Assembly: GCF_037893015.1 (NCBI RefSeq)
Contig: NC_133666.1
Coordinates: forward strand, 160,476,490-160,540,489
Source: Macrotis lagotis
Taxonomy: Eukaryota > Chordata > Mammalia > Peramelemorphia > Peramelidae
Reading direction: 5' to 3'
Length of the DNA: 64,000 bases
Below are positions 45,877-60,769 of the stretch, one piece after another. Numbering within the stretch: the stretch's first letter is position 1; the number at the start of each line of letters is the position of its first letter. Below the pieces are notes generated by a model, which was not told the DNA's origin, ran no database searches, and saw only the letters and a program-made list of their open reading frames with translations. The translations under genes were made by a program, and so were the position numbers.

Positions 45877-46649
45877 TATGCTAAGACCTTGAATTGGGGG
45901 GAGGGGGGACTGGATCACCTGGGTTTGTGATCGCTAATGTCTTTACTGAGTGCAGTTTCTCTGGCTGGTCAGTTGGAGCTTCTGGTTGCCCTCTCTGGCT
46001 TGTCTGTGACCTAGGTTGAGAGGCTTTCTCCCTTTCCCTGAAGGGAGGAGCTGGAACTATTGAATTCTTTTGCCTTCAATCAATGGTGGGCTTTAACCTG
46101 GCCTGAGGTCATTCCTCAGCTGGGCTGGTTCTTCTGCTCACACACCTGGGCCTGAGGCAAAAGTAGTTTCCATTTGTTTGAGAAGAGACCTCTGTGCAAT
46201 GAACAAGTGCCCTCAGAGTTTCTCAGACCCTAGGAGCCTAGGGATGGTGTCTGTATCTCTCCTGCACCAGAACTCTTCTCCCAGCCTGGTCCCCGAGCTC
46301 CAGGAGGACAGCACCAACACCAGTGCCTCTGCTTCCCCGTGGACCCAAGCCCATTTTGACCAGCCCCACCACTCATTCAGCAGGTCTGTCTCTCCGGCCC
46401 TCAGACTCCCAGTTATAATTCACCTGTTAATCTGGCTGATCCGGGGCTGATCCTCCCTCTGAGCCCAGACTCACCCACCTGAATTTAGCCAAAGCAGCAG
46501 TGGGAGACAAATCCTGAGGTAGATGTTCTTTCTCCTAGCTTTTCTGGGTTTTGTAGGTCAGATTTCTTTTAAGAGCTTTGTTTCATGTGATAGATGGGGA
46601 AGAGATCAGGAGACTTTAGAACTGTGCCTGTCTTCTCTCCACCATCTTT
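45877..46649 (-). promoter_or_regulatory. LINE-1 5' leader
   Basis: About 770 bp, G+C-richer than its surroundings, between the element start and ORF1. Position and composition fit an L1 internal promoter; it differs in sequence from the HAL1 leader at 22.5-23.2 kb. Confidence 0.55.
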
Positions 46650-49600
46650 GATCATATAATTTCTGATAGGTTTGTTGTTGATAATATTCAGTATACTCAC
46701 AGTTTTCCTAATATTGAACCAGCCCTGTATTCCTGGGATAAATCCTACTTCATCATAATGTATTATCCCAGTGATAACTTGCTGTAGTAGTTTTGCTAGC
46801 ATTTTATTTAAGATTCTTGCATCTATATTCATCAGGGAAATAGGTCTATAATTTTCTTTCTCTGTTTTAACTCTTCCTAGTTTAGGTATCAGCACCATGT
46901 TGGTTTCATAGAAAGAGTTAGGCAGAGTTCCATCTTGCCCTATTTTTCCAAAGAGTTTATATAGAATTGAAACCAATTGTTCCTTAAATGTTTGGTAGAA
47001 TTCATTTGTGAATCCATCAGGCCTTGGAGATTTTTTCTTAGGTAGTTCAATGATGGCTTGTTGAATTTATTTTTCTGCGATTATGCTGTTTAGATATTTA
47101 AGCTCCTCTTCATTTAACCTGGGCAACATATATTTTTGTAAATATTCATTCATTTCACTTAGATTATCAAATATATTAGCATAGAGTTAGGCAAAATAAT
47201 TTGAATTATTACTTTCATTTCCTCCTCCCTGGTGGTGAGTTCACTTTTTTCATTTATGATACTAAGAATTTGGTTTTATTCCTTCATTTTTAATCAAATT
47301 GACCAGAGATTTATGAATTTCATTAGCATTTCATAAAACCAACTTTTGATTTTGTTCATCAATTCAATATTTTTTTGGCTTTTGCTTTTATTAATTTTTC
47401 CTTGAATTTTTAGAATTTCTAATTTTTAACTCTTCCTTTCTCTAATTGTTTCATCATGTTTAGTTCATTGATTCCCTCTTTCTGTAATTTATTCATGTAA
47501 GCATTTAAAGATATATATATCCTGAGAGCTGCTTTGAGTGAATTCTATAATTTGTTTTTTGGTCCACTCATTCTTTAAAAAGAGGTTATTCAGTTTCTGG
47601 TTCTATATTTCCTTGGTCCAGTGTTTCATATGACTTTTATTGCATTGTGATCTGAGAATGATGTATTCACTATTTCTGTCTTTCTGCAGTTAATCATTAG
47701 GTTTTTATGTCTTAGTACATGGTCAATTTTTATATAAGGTCTGTGTACTGCAGAGAAAAAGGTATACTCCTTTATATTCCCATTAAATTTCCTCCATAGG
47801 TCTACCATATCTAGTTTTTTCTAACAATCTTTTAACCCCCTTAACTTTTTAATTGTTTATTTTATGATTCAATTTATCTAGACCTGAGAGGGGGAGGTTG
47901 AGGTCTCCCACTAGTTGAGTACTACTGCCTATGTCATCCCGTGGTCCTTTCAGCTTCTCCTCTAAGAATTTGGATGCTAATCCCATAGGGTGCATATATA
48001 CATTCAGTACTGAAATAACTTTTTTGTCTATAGTACCTTTTAGGAGTATAAAGTTTCCTTCCTTGTCTCTTTTAATGATATCTATTTTTTGCAGCTACTT
48101 AGTCTGAGATAGGGATTGCTACCTCTGCTTTTTTCACTTCAGCTCAAGCAAAATATATTTAACTCCAACCTTTTGCCTTTACTCTATATGTATCTCTCTG
48201 CTTCAAATGAGTTTTTTGGAAGCAGCATATTTTTGGGTTCTGGTTTGTAATCCATTCTGCTATTCACTTATGTTTTAAGGGAGAGCTCATCCCATTTACA
48301 TTCAAAGTTATGATTACTAATTCTTTATTGCCCCCATGCTATCTTCCCTCTGTTTGTATTTCCCCACCTTCCTCCTTTTATCCATATTCCCCAGTATTTT
48401 CTTCCTGAATATCACCCCCTTCTTTGTGTTTGCCCTCCTATATCACTCCCTCCCCTTTCTTTCCCCTTTCCATTTTTCCCTTTTCCCTTCCCATTTGTTA
48501 TTTCTCCCTTTCCCCCCTCCCACTCCCTTTCTCCATCCCCCCTTCCCCTTTTCCTCTTTTAATACTTGAAATGTTAGATGTTTTTTTTTAAGTTAACTAA
48601 GTATGTGTAAGTTGACTTTAAGCCAGTTCTTATGAGAAGAAAATTTTGGAGTTTCTCAGCTCATCCCTTCTTCCCCTCTATTACCATAGGTATTTTGTAG
48701 CTCTTAATGTAATGAGATCTACCCCATTCAGTCCCCTACCTCATCCTTCCTGTCCTCCCTTTTTGAGGAGGTAGTGTTTTTTAAAAATCATTCTATCTGA
48801 GTCATAGAAAATTCTGAGTATCTGTCACTTCTAGCTAATGTACATTCTGTCTAATAGAGTTAAAATTCTTGAGAGATTTTATAGTCTTTCTCCCAAGTGG
48901 GGTTAAAGCCAGTTACATCCCATTGGATAGCAGTCTCATGGATAGGTCATGAATGTCCATCACTTCTGGCTAGGTATATTCTCTCTGTTAGAGTTAAAAT
49001 TCTCAAGATTTATGAGAATTTTTTTATGTTTTTTTTTTTGCAAGGCAAATGAGGTTAAGTGGCTTGCCCAAGGTCACAAAGCTAGGTAACTATTAAGTGT
49101 CTGAGACCGGATTTGAACCCAGGTACTCCTGACTCCAGGGCCGGTGCTTTATCCACTGCACCACCTAGCCACCCCGAGAATTTTTTTCCTCATGCTGGGA
49201 TATAACCAAGTTCAACTTATTGGATAGCATTTCTTTTTCTTTTATTTTTACCTTTTCATGTGTATCTTGAACCTCCTGTTTGATGTCCAAATTTTCTATT
49301 TATCTCTGGTCTTTTCATCAGGAATTTTTGGGATTCTTCCATTTCATTAAATGTCCATCTTTTTCCCTGGAAGGGAAGGCTCAGCTTTACGGGATAGTGG
49401 ATTCTTGGCTACATTCCAAGCTCCCTTGGTCTTCGAAATATCTCATTCCAGGCCCTTCAATCCCTTAATGATGATGCAGCAGCCAGGTCCTACAGAATCC
49501 ATGCTGTTGTTCTTTGGTATGTAAGTTGTTTATTTCTGACTTCTTGCAGGATTTTCTCTTTTATATGAACGTGCTGGAATTTTGCCATCACAATCTTTGG

Positions 49601-49960
49601 TGTTTTCATTTTAGGATCTCTTTCTGGAAGGGATCGATGTATTCTTTCAATAACTACTTGGCCCTCTGGTTCTATGATATCTGGGCAATTTTCCATTACT
49701 ACATCTTGTAATAGTAAGTTCAGGCTTTTTTTTTTCTCTTCAATGTTTTCAGGAATTTCAATAATCCTCAGGGTGCCCCTCCTCAACCTGTTCTCAAGGC
49801 CAGTGTTTTTAGCTGGTGAGGTATTTTACATTTTCTTTTTTATCTATTTTTTTAATTTTGTTTGACAGGCTCTTGCTTTCTCATGAAGTCATTAGTTTCT
49901 GCAGACTCCATTCTTTTTTTTAGGGAGGAGTTTTATTCATTAACCCTTTGCAAGTACTTG
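46650..49960 (-). mobile_element. Second LINE-1, lacking its 3' part
   Basis: Parallel to 42,230-45,470 of the L1 to its left: RT region 46,650-46,976 (same start block gatcatataatttctgatag), endonuclease region to about 48,310, pyrimidine-rich spacer 48,310-49,250, ORF1 C-terminal part 49,340-49,790 (MENCPDIIEPEGQ, RIHRSLPERDPK). It ends in mid-ORF1 near 49,960. The 3' part of ORF2 and the 3' UTR are missing, which is unusual for an L1. Confidence 0.8.
49026..49175 (-). mobile_element. Marsupial CORE-SINE with 12-bp target duplication
   Basis: Antisense SINE with T-run, gcaaggcaaatgaggttaag, CORE and ccacctagccacccc. Flanked by perfect GAGAATTTTTTT at 49,014-49,025 and 49,176-49,187. It sits in the L1 inter-ORF spacer. 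Confidence 0.95.
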
Positions 49961-49984
49961 GAAAATGGAAATATAGGGGAAGAA

Positions 49985-51680
49985 ACTACTGATAAAAGAG
50001 AAGGAAGATATAAGAGAAAATAAACTGTAAGTTAAATTCCTAAAAGAAAAGTCAAAGGGGAAAGGAAGCACAATTCAGGTGAAGAGCAATAAGAGTAAAA
50101 TATAAATAGAGAAAGATAGCAGGAGAGGAAAACATAATGATATTAACTGTAAATATGAATGAAATCCCCCATAAAATGCTAATGGATAGCAGAATGTATT
50201 AAAAACAAGAATCCTACAATATGTTGTTTACAAGAAACACATTTGAAACTGAGAGATAGATTCAGGATAAAGGTAAAAGGTTGTAGCAATATGTAGTATG
50301 CCTCAGCTGAAGTAAAAAAAAAAATCAGGGGTAGCAATCTTAATCTCAGATAAAATAAAAACAAAAAACCCTATCTTTTCTTAAAAGGCATCATTTGTTA
50401 TGAAGCTATATCATTAGTAAACATATATGCACCTAGTGGTATAGCATCCATATTACTCGAGAAAAAAACTGAGTAAAGTACAAGGAGACATAGATAGGAA
50501 AACTTTAATAATAGGAGACCTCAATCTCCCTCTCTCAGAACTAGCTAAATCTAATAAAAAATAAACAAATAGGAAGTTAAAAAAGCAAATTAAATATTAG
50601 AAAACTTAGATATGATAGAGCTCTAGAGAAAACTTAATGGAGATAGAAATAAATATACCTTTTTTCTCAGCACTACTTGGCACCTTTTTAAACTGATCAT
50701 ATACTAGGGCATAAAAATCTTCTAATTACATGCAGAAAGACAGAAATAATTAATACACATTTCTCAGACCATGATGCAATATAAATTACATGTAATAAAT
50801 GGTCATAGAACGATAAACTATGAACTAATTGGAAATTTAAAAATCATTTAAATATGGGTGTAACAAACAGCAAATAATAGAAATATTCAATAATTATAAC
50901 TAAGAAGATGATAATAATGAGTCATCACACCAAAATTTATGGGATGCAGCCAGGGCAGTTTTGAGGGGGAACATTAGATCTCAAAATGCTCATGTAAATA
51001 AAATACGGAAAGAAGAAACCAATGAATTGGTTATGCAACTAAAAAAGAAGCTAGAAAAAAGAAATTAAATATCCCCAATTAAATACCAAATTAGAAATTC
51101 TGGAAATCATGGGACATATTAATAAAATTGAAAGAAAGCAAGTCATTAGTCTCATAAATAAAAGTAAAAGTTGCTTTTATGAAAAATCCAATCAAATAGA
51201 CAAAACTTTGGTTTATCTGATTTTAAAAAAGCACAAATATAAATAAATTACCACTATCAAAAATCTAAATGTTGAACTAAACACCAATGAGGAGGAAATT
51301 AAAGAGATTATTTGGAGCTACTTTACAAACTATGCATTAAGAGTGAAATGGATGAACATTTACAAAAATTACAAAAGTGCCCAGATTAACAGAAGAGCAA
51401 ATGAATTCCTGAACTTACATAAAATGAATCACAGTGAAATGTACTGTATACAAAATCAAAGCAATATTACAAAAAAATCAGTTCTGAATTATTTAGCTAT
51501 TTGCTACAATACAATCCTCAAACAAAACTCTGAAGGACTGATAATAAAAAATGCAATCCATTCCAAGATAAAGAACTGATAGTGACTGAATAGAGATTGA
51601 TGTATGTTTTTTACTTTATTTTTATTGATGATTGTTGGGAATCTATATCTTCTTTCACAATATGATGTGATTTTCCATGA

Positions 51681-51722
<42 letters not shown>

Positions 51723-51780
51723 TGCCGTCTCAATAAGGTAGGGTAGAGGGAGAGAATTTGGAACTTAACTGTCAAAAACT
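49985..51780 (+). mobile_element. LINE-1, plus strand, with internal deletion
   Basis: ORF2 endonuclease from about 50,150 (caagaatcctacaatatgtt, gtagcaatcttaatctcaga, ccatgatgcaatataaatta), continuing to the start of RT near 51,310 (ccaatgaggaggaaattaaa). It then jumps to the 3' UTR at about 51,400 (gtgaaatgtactgtatacaa). RT and the C terminus are deleted. It is tail-away (inverted) relative to the L1 to its left. Confidence 0.7.
51683..51721. repeat. (AC)n microsatellite
   Basis: About 19 uninterrupted AC units. Confidence 0.95.
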
Positions 51781-51789
51781 GCTGTTTAG

Positions 51790-51934
51790 GAGAAGTTAGG
51801 TGGTACAGTGGATAGAGCACAGGACCTGAAATCAGGTATATCTGAGGTCAAATCTTGCCCCAGAAACTTAATAATTACCTAGCTGTGTGACCTTGGGCAA
51901 GTCACTTAACTCTATTGCTTTACACACAAAAAAT
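51790..51934 (+). mobile_element. Marsupial CORE-SINE with 10-bp target duplication
   Basis: gttaggtggtacagtggata, acctgaaatcaggtatatct, CORE ctagctgtgtgaccttgggc, ctattgctttacac. Flanked by TGCTGTTTAG at 51,780-51,789 and 51,935-51,944. Confidence 0.9.
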
Positions 51935-51944
51935 TGCTGTTTAG

Positions 51945-52689
51945 ATGTATCTGGGTTAAATAAATACTAAATAATCTTTATTTTAAAAAATGTCATCCCA
52001 ATTCATTTTTACTTCCGATTAGTTAAAATGACTGATAGAGAATAAGGCAGACTAATTCATGCAAGTCCGCCTCACTTAAATCCAGTTCATGCATGAATCA
52101 AAAGATATCATCCAAAGTATTTTACCATAGTCCTGTGATGTTTGAGAAGTGACAAAAAAAAAAACTATACTGAGTAGAACTGGTCCTACTTATATTGATC
52201 AGCTCTCAAAGAACAGTAGCTATAGTCACAAATCTGAACATAAGTAACCCAGGCTACTAAACAATTTTCTAACTGGACTGAAATAACAGTGGGCTTCGGC
52301 AGTATCCTGGGTTTCTGAACATGTTTTTGAAGGACTACACTGTTTACCTCATGGCATGAGGAAAGGACTAGAAAAGGGCACATAAAACTTTGGATGCTAA
52401 GATATTCAATTTTTTATAGAAATAGATATACTTTTATAGAAATGTATAATCCTCTCTCTAGCTTCTTGGTAGCTGAGGTTTTCTTTAATATTGTTTTTAG
52501 CTAATGTTTTCTTTCATTTATGAGCCCTGGATCTATAGAGGTAGCAAATTCTCTGATATAGTTTATACCTGTTCAACCATATAAATGATTTTCATATTCA
52601 TAATTTTATTCAAGAAGAAATAAAATAGGAAAGAAAGAAGTAGCATGCTTTGGACTATATTGAGATAATATCTCTTATTTACCTGGAGG
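51945..52689. other. No gene recognised
   Basis: No repeat or gene that I can name. The minus-strand frame 52,186-52,383 (65 codons) has no recognisable motif. Confidence 0.5.
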
Positions 52690-55900
<3,211 letters not shown>

Positions 55901-55904
55901 ACAA

Positions 55905-56080
55905 ACAATACTCTGTGATGACTTTAGATAAATATCATTTATTATTTTATTTCATTTATTGTTTTAATGTTTATTTATTTTAATATGTTAAAAGCATTGT
56001 TCTAAAGTATCCATGGGTTTAATTAGACTATCAAAAAGATCTATGACATAGAAAAATTCAAGAACCTCTACCCTGGAAAA
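55905..56080. mobile_element. hAT-type DNA transposon end, probable
   Basis: aaaagcattgttctaaagta, tccatgggtttaattagact, aaaaagatctatgacatag and ttcaagaacctctaccctgg resemble the end of a non-autonomous mammalian hAT element with CAGGGGTTCTTAA-type termini. Only one end is seen. Confidence 0.45.
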
Positions 56081-56219
56081 AGCACAGAAGCTCCTTGTAC
56101 ACTGCAATTGCTTGTTCTGCCAAGGAATCTAAAATCCAGCTCCAAGCAAGTACTGTCCACTGGTAGTCTTCTGACTATATGCAACTAGTTCTTCAGAGTT
56201 TTATATAGGGTCAATTTTT

Positions 56220-56571
56220 GTGCTACTCTTGAGCCTTGTATTTGAAGATGAAATTCTCTGTTCAGTTCTGATCTTTTCATCAGGAATTTGAAAGTGCCCT
56301 ATTAAAATGAATATACTTCTTTTCCCTTGAAAGAGTAGGTTCATTTTTGTTATCTAGTTTATTTTTGATTGTAATCAAAGCTCTATTCAGAAACTACTAA
56401 ATTTTGTGCTATCCTGACTGTGGCTCCATGTTACTTGAATTCTTTCTTTCTGAAAGCTTTGCAATATTTTCTCTTGAACTGTGAACTCTGGAATTTTGCT
56501 AGTATATTCCTGGAATTTACATTTGGGATTCTCTTTAGTAAGTGCTAATTGGATTCTTTCAATTTCTGTTT
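56220..56571 (-). mobile_element. HAL1/L1 ORF1 remnant, 3' side
   Basis: Parallel to 21,390-21,780: cttgtatttgaagatgaaat, ttctgttcagttctgatctt, tcctgactgtggctccatgt, tttgcaatattttctcttga. Interrupted at 56,571 by an L1 3' end; continues at 57,706. Confidence 0.65.
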
Positions 56572-57705
56572 TTCTTTTTTTCTTTTCAACATATGCACAA
56601 ATAGATTTTTAAGTTACAAAATTTCTTTCCAGTCTCTCTTCCCACCTACCTTCCCTCAGTGGTGAACAGTCAGGTTAGCATTGTACTTACATATTTTAGT
56701 AAGCATATTTACAGATTAGTAATGTTCTGGGTGAGGAATTAGAATTCAGGAAAAGGGATACATAAGAGATAATTTTTCTAAAATGGTCATCAGATTCTGA
56801 AGGGGTTTTTTTGCATGTGTTTTGTTTTGTTTTAATTTCATTTTCTTCCACTGAATGGGGATAACATAGTCCATAGCCAGTCCAATAGGGTTATCCTAGC
56901 TCCCAACTCTCTGAACTGCTGAGAGGAGCTATTTCCATCAAGGTTTCTTATCTCAAAATGTTGTTGTGAATTTGTACATTGTGTTCTTGGTTCTACCCAC
57001 TTTGCTCAGCATCCGATCCTATAAGTCATTCCATGCTTCTCTAGGTTCCAACCATTTATTGTTTCTTAAAGAATAATAGCATTCCATAGTATTCATGTAC
57101 TATAACTTGTTTAGCCATTCTCCAATTGATGGGTATCCCCTCAATTTCCAATTCTTTACCACTTTCTCAAAAAGAGCTGCTATGAATATTTTGGAACATG
57201 TAGTACTTTTCCTCTTTTTTATAATTTCTTCTGGATATAGACCTAGAATTGGAATTGCTGGGTCAAAGTGTATGATCAGTTTTATTGCTCTTTTGACATA
57301 GTTCTGCTATCCAGAAAGGTTGCATCCATTCACAACTCCACCATCGATGCATCAATGTCCCAATCCTCCCTAACATTGATCTCTAACAACTATCTTTAAC
57401 AAACTGTCTAACATTGATTATTTTCCCTTTTTCCCATCTTGGTCAATCAGATAAATGTGAGATGATACCTCATTGTTATTTTAATTGGCATTTCTGGTAA
57501 TCAATAATGATTTGTAACTTCTTTTCATATGATTATATATAGCTTTAATGTCTTCATTTGAAAACTGTCTGTATATATCCTTTGATCATTTGTCAACTGG
57601 GGAATTACTTGTGACCTTATAAATTTGATGCAACTCCATACCATATATATATTACAAATGAGACCTTAATTAGAATTCACCTTGTGAAAATTATTTTCCA
57701 GGACT
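56572..57705 (-). mobile_element. LINE-1 3' end inserted in ORF1 of an older element
   Basis: T-rich end at 56,572-56,585, then the same 3' UTR subfamily as 34,185-35,080 (ggtgaacagtcaggttagca, ggaacatgtagtacttttcc, ggaattgctgggtcaaagt) up to an ORF2 C-terminal remnant. Flanked by an imperfect duplication around TTCAATTTCT (56,559-56,568 and 57,709-57,718), which shows insertion into the older ORF1. Confidence 0.7.
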
Positions 57706-58570
57706 CCTTCAATTTCTATTTTGTATTTTGATTCTGGAATATTAGGGTAGTTTCCTTGATAATTGTCCAAGGTCACACAGCAATGTAATCATTAATTATC
57801 CGAGGTCATATTTAAACCTAGGTCCTCCTGACTCCAGCATCAGTACTTTATCCACTGCATCACCTAGCTGTCCTTAGTCCACTAATTTTAAATTGTCTCT
57901 CTTGGAGCCTTTGTACCAGGTTAGTTGCTTTTCCTTTGAGATAGCTCATATTGTCTTTAATTTTTTTTTCATTCTTTTGATCTTCTTATTAATGATTTCT
58001 CATAAGGTCTTTAACTTCCCTTTGCTCAATTCTATTTTAAGGAATTATTTTCTTCAGTAAACTTTTAACCTCCTTTTCCATTTGTTGAATTTTGCTTTTT
58101 TTAAGGCATTCACCTCATTGACTTTTTGTATCTCTTTTACCATTTGGCCTAGTCTAATTTTTAAGGGATTATTTTCTTCAGAACTTCAGAACTTTGATCA
58201 AGATCAGAGTTTAGCTAAAGCAACAGAAGATTCTTTTAGTCCATCAAAGAAAACCCTGTCATAGCCTTCTGGCTTTCTTTCAGATCTGTTAACTTGAGAG
58301 TTATAGAATTAGCTGCTGCTGCTGATTTAGTGACTTCCAAAGCCTGCTTCTGGTACTCTGGGGCTGGTCAGTGCTGGCATGTTCCATGCTAGACCATGCT
58401 TCTCTCTAACCCTCTTCCAACAAACCTTTCTTACCAGATTTCTACCTGGCTCATTTCAAGCTGTCTTGAGCTGGAAAATTGTTTCATTACATACCTTTAT
58501 GGGTTTTGTCAATCCAAAATTTATTTAGACTGATTTTTAAATGTATTTGTAGGATTTTAGGGGAGTGCTT
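57706..58570 (-). mobile_element. HAL1/L1 ORF1 and leader remnant, 5' side
   Basis: Continues the interrupted ORF1 (ttttgattctggaatattag, ttaattttttttcattcttt, ttttccatttgttgaatttt), then passes into a G+C-richer leader up to about 58,570. A MIR/CORE-SINE lies at 57,760-57,878. Many breaks. Confidence 0.6.
57760..57878 (-). mobile_element. CORE-SINE inside the ORF1 remnant
   Basis: tgtccaaggtcacacagcaa, atttaaacctaggtcctcct and tccactgcatcacctagctg in antisense order. Confidence 0.75.
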
Positions 58571-58599
58571 CCCAGACTTTCCTCTCCTATACTGGTCCA

Positions 58600-58855
58600 C
58601 TCATAATTTGTCCTTTCATTCTTAAACTCTCTAGTGTTTTCAATAGAGACAAATGTTGTATTTTGTAAGATGAATTTCTGAATTTATTGAGATAATCCAA
58701 TGATTTCTATTATTTTTGTTATTGATATGGTCAATTATGATGTGAGTTTTCCTAATATTGAATTGGGCCTGCATTCCTGGTTTAAATTACACCTTGTAAT
58801 AGTTTATGATACTTGTGATATATTTCTATAATCTCCATGTTAGTATAGATTTTTG
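58600..58855 (-). mobile_element. LINE-1 ORF2 RT fragment
   Basis: aactctctagtgttttcaat, ttgtattttgtaagatgaat, cctaatattgaattgggcct and gcattcctggtttaaattac match the RT block seen at 42,165-42,330. Decayed and short. Confidence 0.65.
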
Positions 58856-58859
58856 CAAA

Positions 58860-59830
58860 AGAAGAGGGAAATATAGACAAAATTGCTGACATTCACTTGA
58901 TTATGGAGAAAGAAAGTTCTCTTTCTGCATCAGTGAGTACATTAAAGCCTTGCCAGTGTGGATTACAAGAAAAAATGTGACAAATCTTCAAAGAAATTAG
59001 AATACCAGATCATCATACTTGTCTTCTGGGGAAAGTACAAGCAGTCAAGAAGCATCATTTAGAACTGAACATGCAATAACTTATAGAGTTAAGAATGTAA
59101 AAGAATTACAAGAAGACTGTTGATTATGACTTTATTTAACTTATATGTGTAATACATTGGTATAATGCCAAACTGAATGAAACAAAGGGAACAATTACAT
59201 TTTAGAGAAATATCAACAATCTCAGATATGCAGATGATACCATTTTGATGGAAGAAAGGGAAGAATTATGAAACTTCAAAATGAGGATGAAAGAAAATAG
59301 TGAAAAAGTTGACATGAAGCTTAACATAAAAAGTAAAAACAATTAAGATCATGACAACTTGATGAATAATTTCCTGGCAAATAGAAGGAATAAAAATGGA
59401 ATCATTGTCAGGTTTATATTCTTGTATTCAGCATGCCAGCAGAGGTCCATATAGTCAAAAAATTACTTTTCAGTAGTAAATATGACTATGGGAGTTAAAC
59501 TATGAAGGAAAGTTGAGTATGAAGAAAAAAGCTTTTGTAATTTTGAGAGTCCATAGAACAGAAAGGATTCAAATCAGTCAATATTTAAAAAAATAATTTA
59601 GCTTTTTCACTGGAGGTTGAAGTACTGAAGCTTAAATACTTTGTCACATAACAAAAAGATGGGGCTCATTAAAAAGCTGCTGATGTTAAGAAAGATTGAA
59701 TGCAAAAGAAAAAGGGGTCAGCAGAGGATGAGATAGATATATATTATTATGGAAACAAAGATCATGAACTTGGAGCATAGAAAAGCTTGACAAGTCCATG
59801 TGTTCATAAAGAATCAGACAAACTGAAGGA
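58860..59830 (+). mobile_element. RTE-type LINE fragment (BovB-like clade)
   Basis: Plus-strand RT fragments: around 58,985-59,050 a frame gives pieces like FKEIRIPDHHTCLLGKVQA, and at 59,215-59,330 NLRYADDTILMEEREEL with the YADD catalytic box, then KLNIKSK. These patterns are those of RTE/BovB-clade reverse transcriptases and differ from the FADD/L1 type elsewhere in the window. Stops and shifts break it. The 5' endonuclease and the 3' end are not recognised. Confidence 0.7.
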
Positions 59831-60015
59831 CTGAACATTTCTGTTATACAGGGACTTCTTGAAGAAACTCAATGAGAAACAGATTCAGTTGTCTCTGTAA
59901 TTTAGTCTAATGGATTTTTTTAGAGTGTCAAAAGGTTTATTCATTTATGTAGAGGCAAAAAATGTGTATATTAGAAGAATTTGAAGAATTTTCTTCCTGA
60001 CACCAGAAAGATTCT

Positions 60016-60167
60016 TTTTTTAAAGGTTTTTGCAAGGCAATGGGGTTTAGGGGCTTGCACAAGGCCACACACCTCGGTAATTATTAAATATCTGAGGCTG
60101 GATTTGAACTCAGTTACTCCTGACTCCAGGGCCAGTGCTCTATCCACTGTGTCACCTAGCCACCCTT
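60016..60167 (-). mobile_element. Marsupial CORE-SINE with 13-bp target duplication
   Basis: Antisense SINE with T-run, gcaaggcaatggggtttagg, CORE, tggatttgaactcagttact and gtgtcacctagccaccc. Flanked by perfect CCAGAAAGATTCT at 60,003-60,015 and 60,168-60,180. Confidence 0.95.
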
Positions 60168-60329
60168 CCAGAAAGATTCTAAGACAAATTTTATACAACC
60201 CCCAAAAATGTCACTACACTAAATATTTTTTGACCTAGAAAGTTATATGGTAGTCATTTATACCACAAAAGGTTAAAGAAATAGCAAATGAACTCATATA
60301 TGAAAACAGAAAAAACAAAAAAAGAAAAT

Positions 60330-60560
60330 TAAGGAAAACATGTCTTTTAGCAAAGTACTGGAAGCAAAATAAGTACCCATCAATTGGGTAATGACTGAAC
60401 ACTGATATAATAACATTCTATTCCCCTAAGTTAGAATGAAAGAGATGAATTCAGAGAAAATTAAGAGGATTTGCAAAAAAAAAACAACAAAGATTAAAGT
60501 AGGCAAAAATAGGAAAGAAATATTTATTTTGAATAAAATATTTTAAAGGAACACAACTAT
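60330..60560 (+). mobile_element. LINE-1 3' region fragment
   Basis: agcaaagtactggaagcaaa, tacccatcaattgggtaatg and agatgaattcagagaaaatt match the sense L1 3' region. Truncated on both sides. Confidence 0.5.
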
Positions 60561-60769
60561 GAAAAATTTAATAAATATTATATATACAATGACTAATAAT
60601 TACCCTAGAAGACTAAAAATGAATGATTCCTCCAGCTTCTTGTTCAGTAAATGATGGATTAGAAGTGGAACCTGAGATCCACATTTTAAGAAACCGTCAA
60701 TTTTTAGAAATACCTTGAATATTCTTTTTTATTACAAAGGAGAACGACTTAAGGGTTATCTTTTTGTTG

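Larger units (their letters stand above)
40365..46649 (-). mobile_element. Nearly full-length LINE-1
   Basis: About 6.3 kb in the order 5' leader (46,649-45,877), ORF1 (45,876 to about 44,800), a 0.7-0.8-kb inter-ORF spacer with a purine-rich sense strand (44,260-44,030), ORF2 (about 44,050 to 41,020) and 3' UTR (to 40,365). The start AAAGATGGTGGAGAG fits other 5' ends here. Both genes are broken, so it is inactive. No clear target duplication was found; see the junction at 46,649. Confidence 0.85.
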
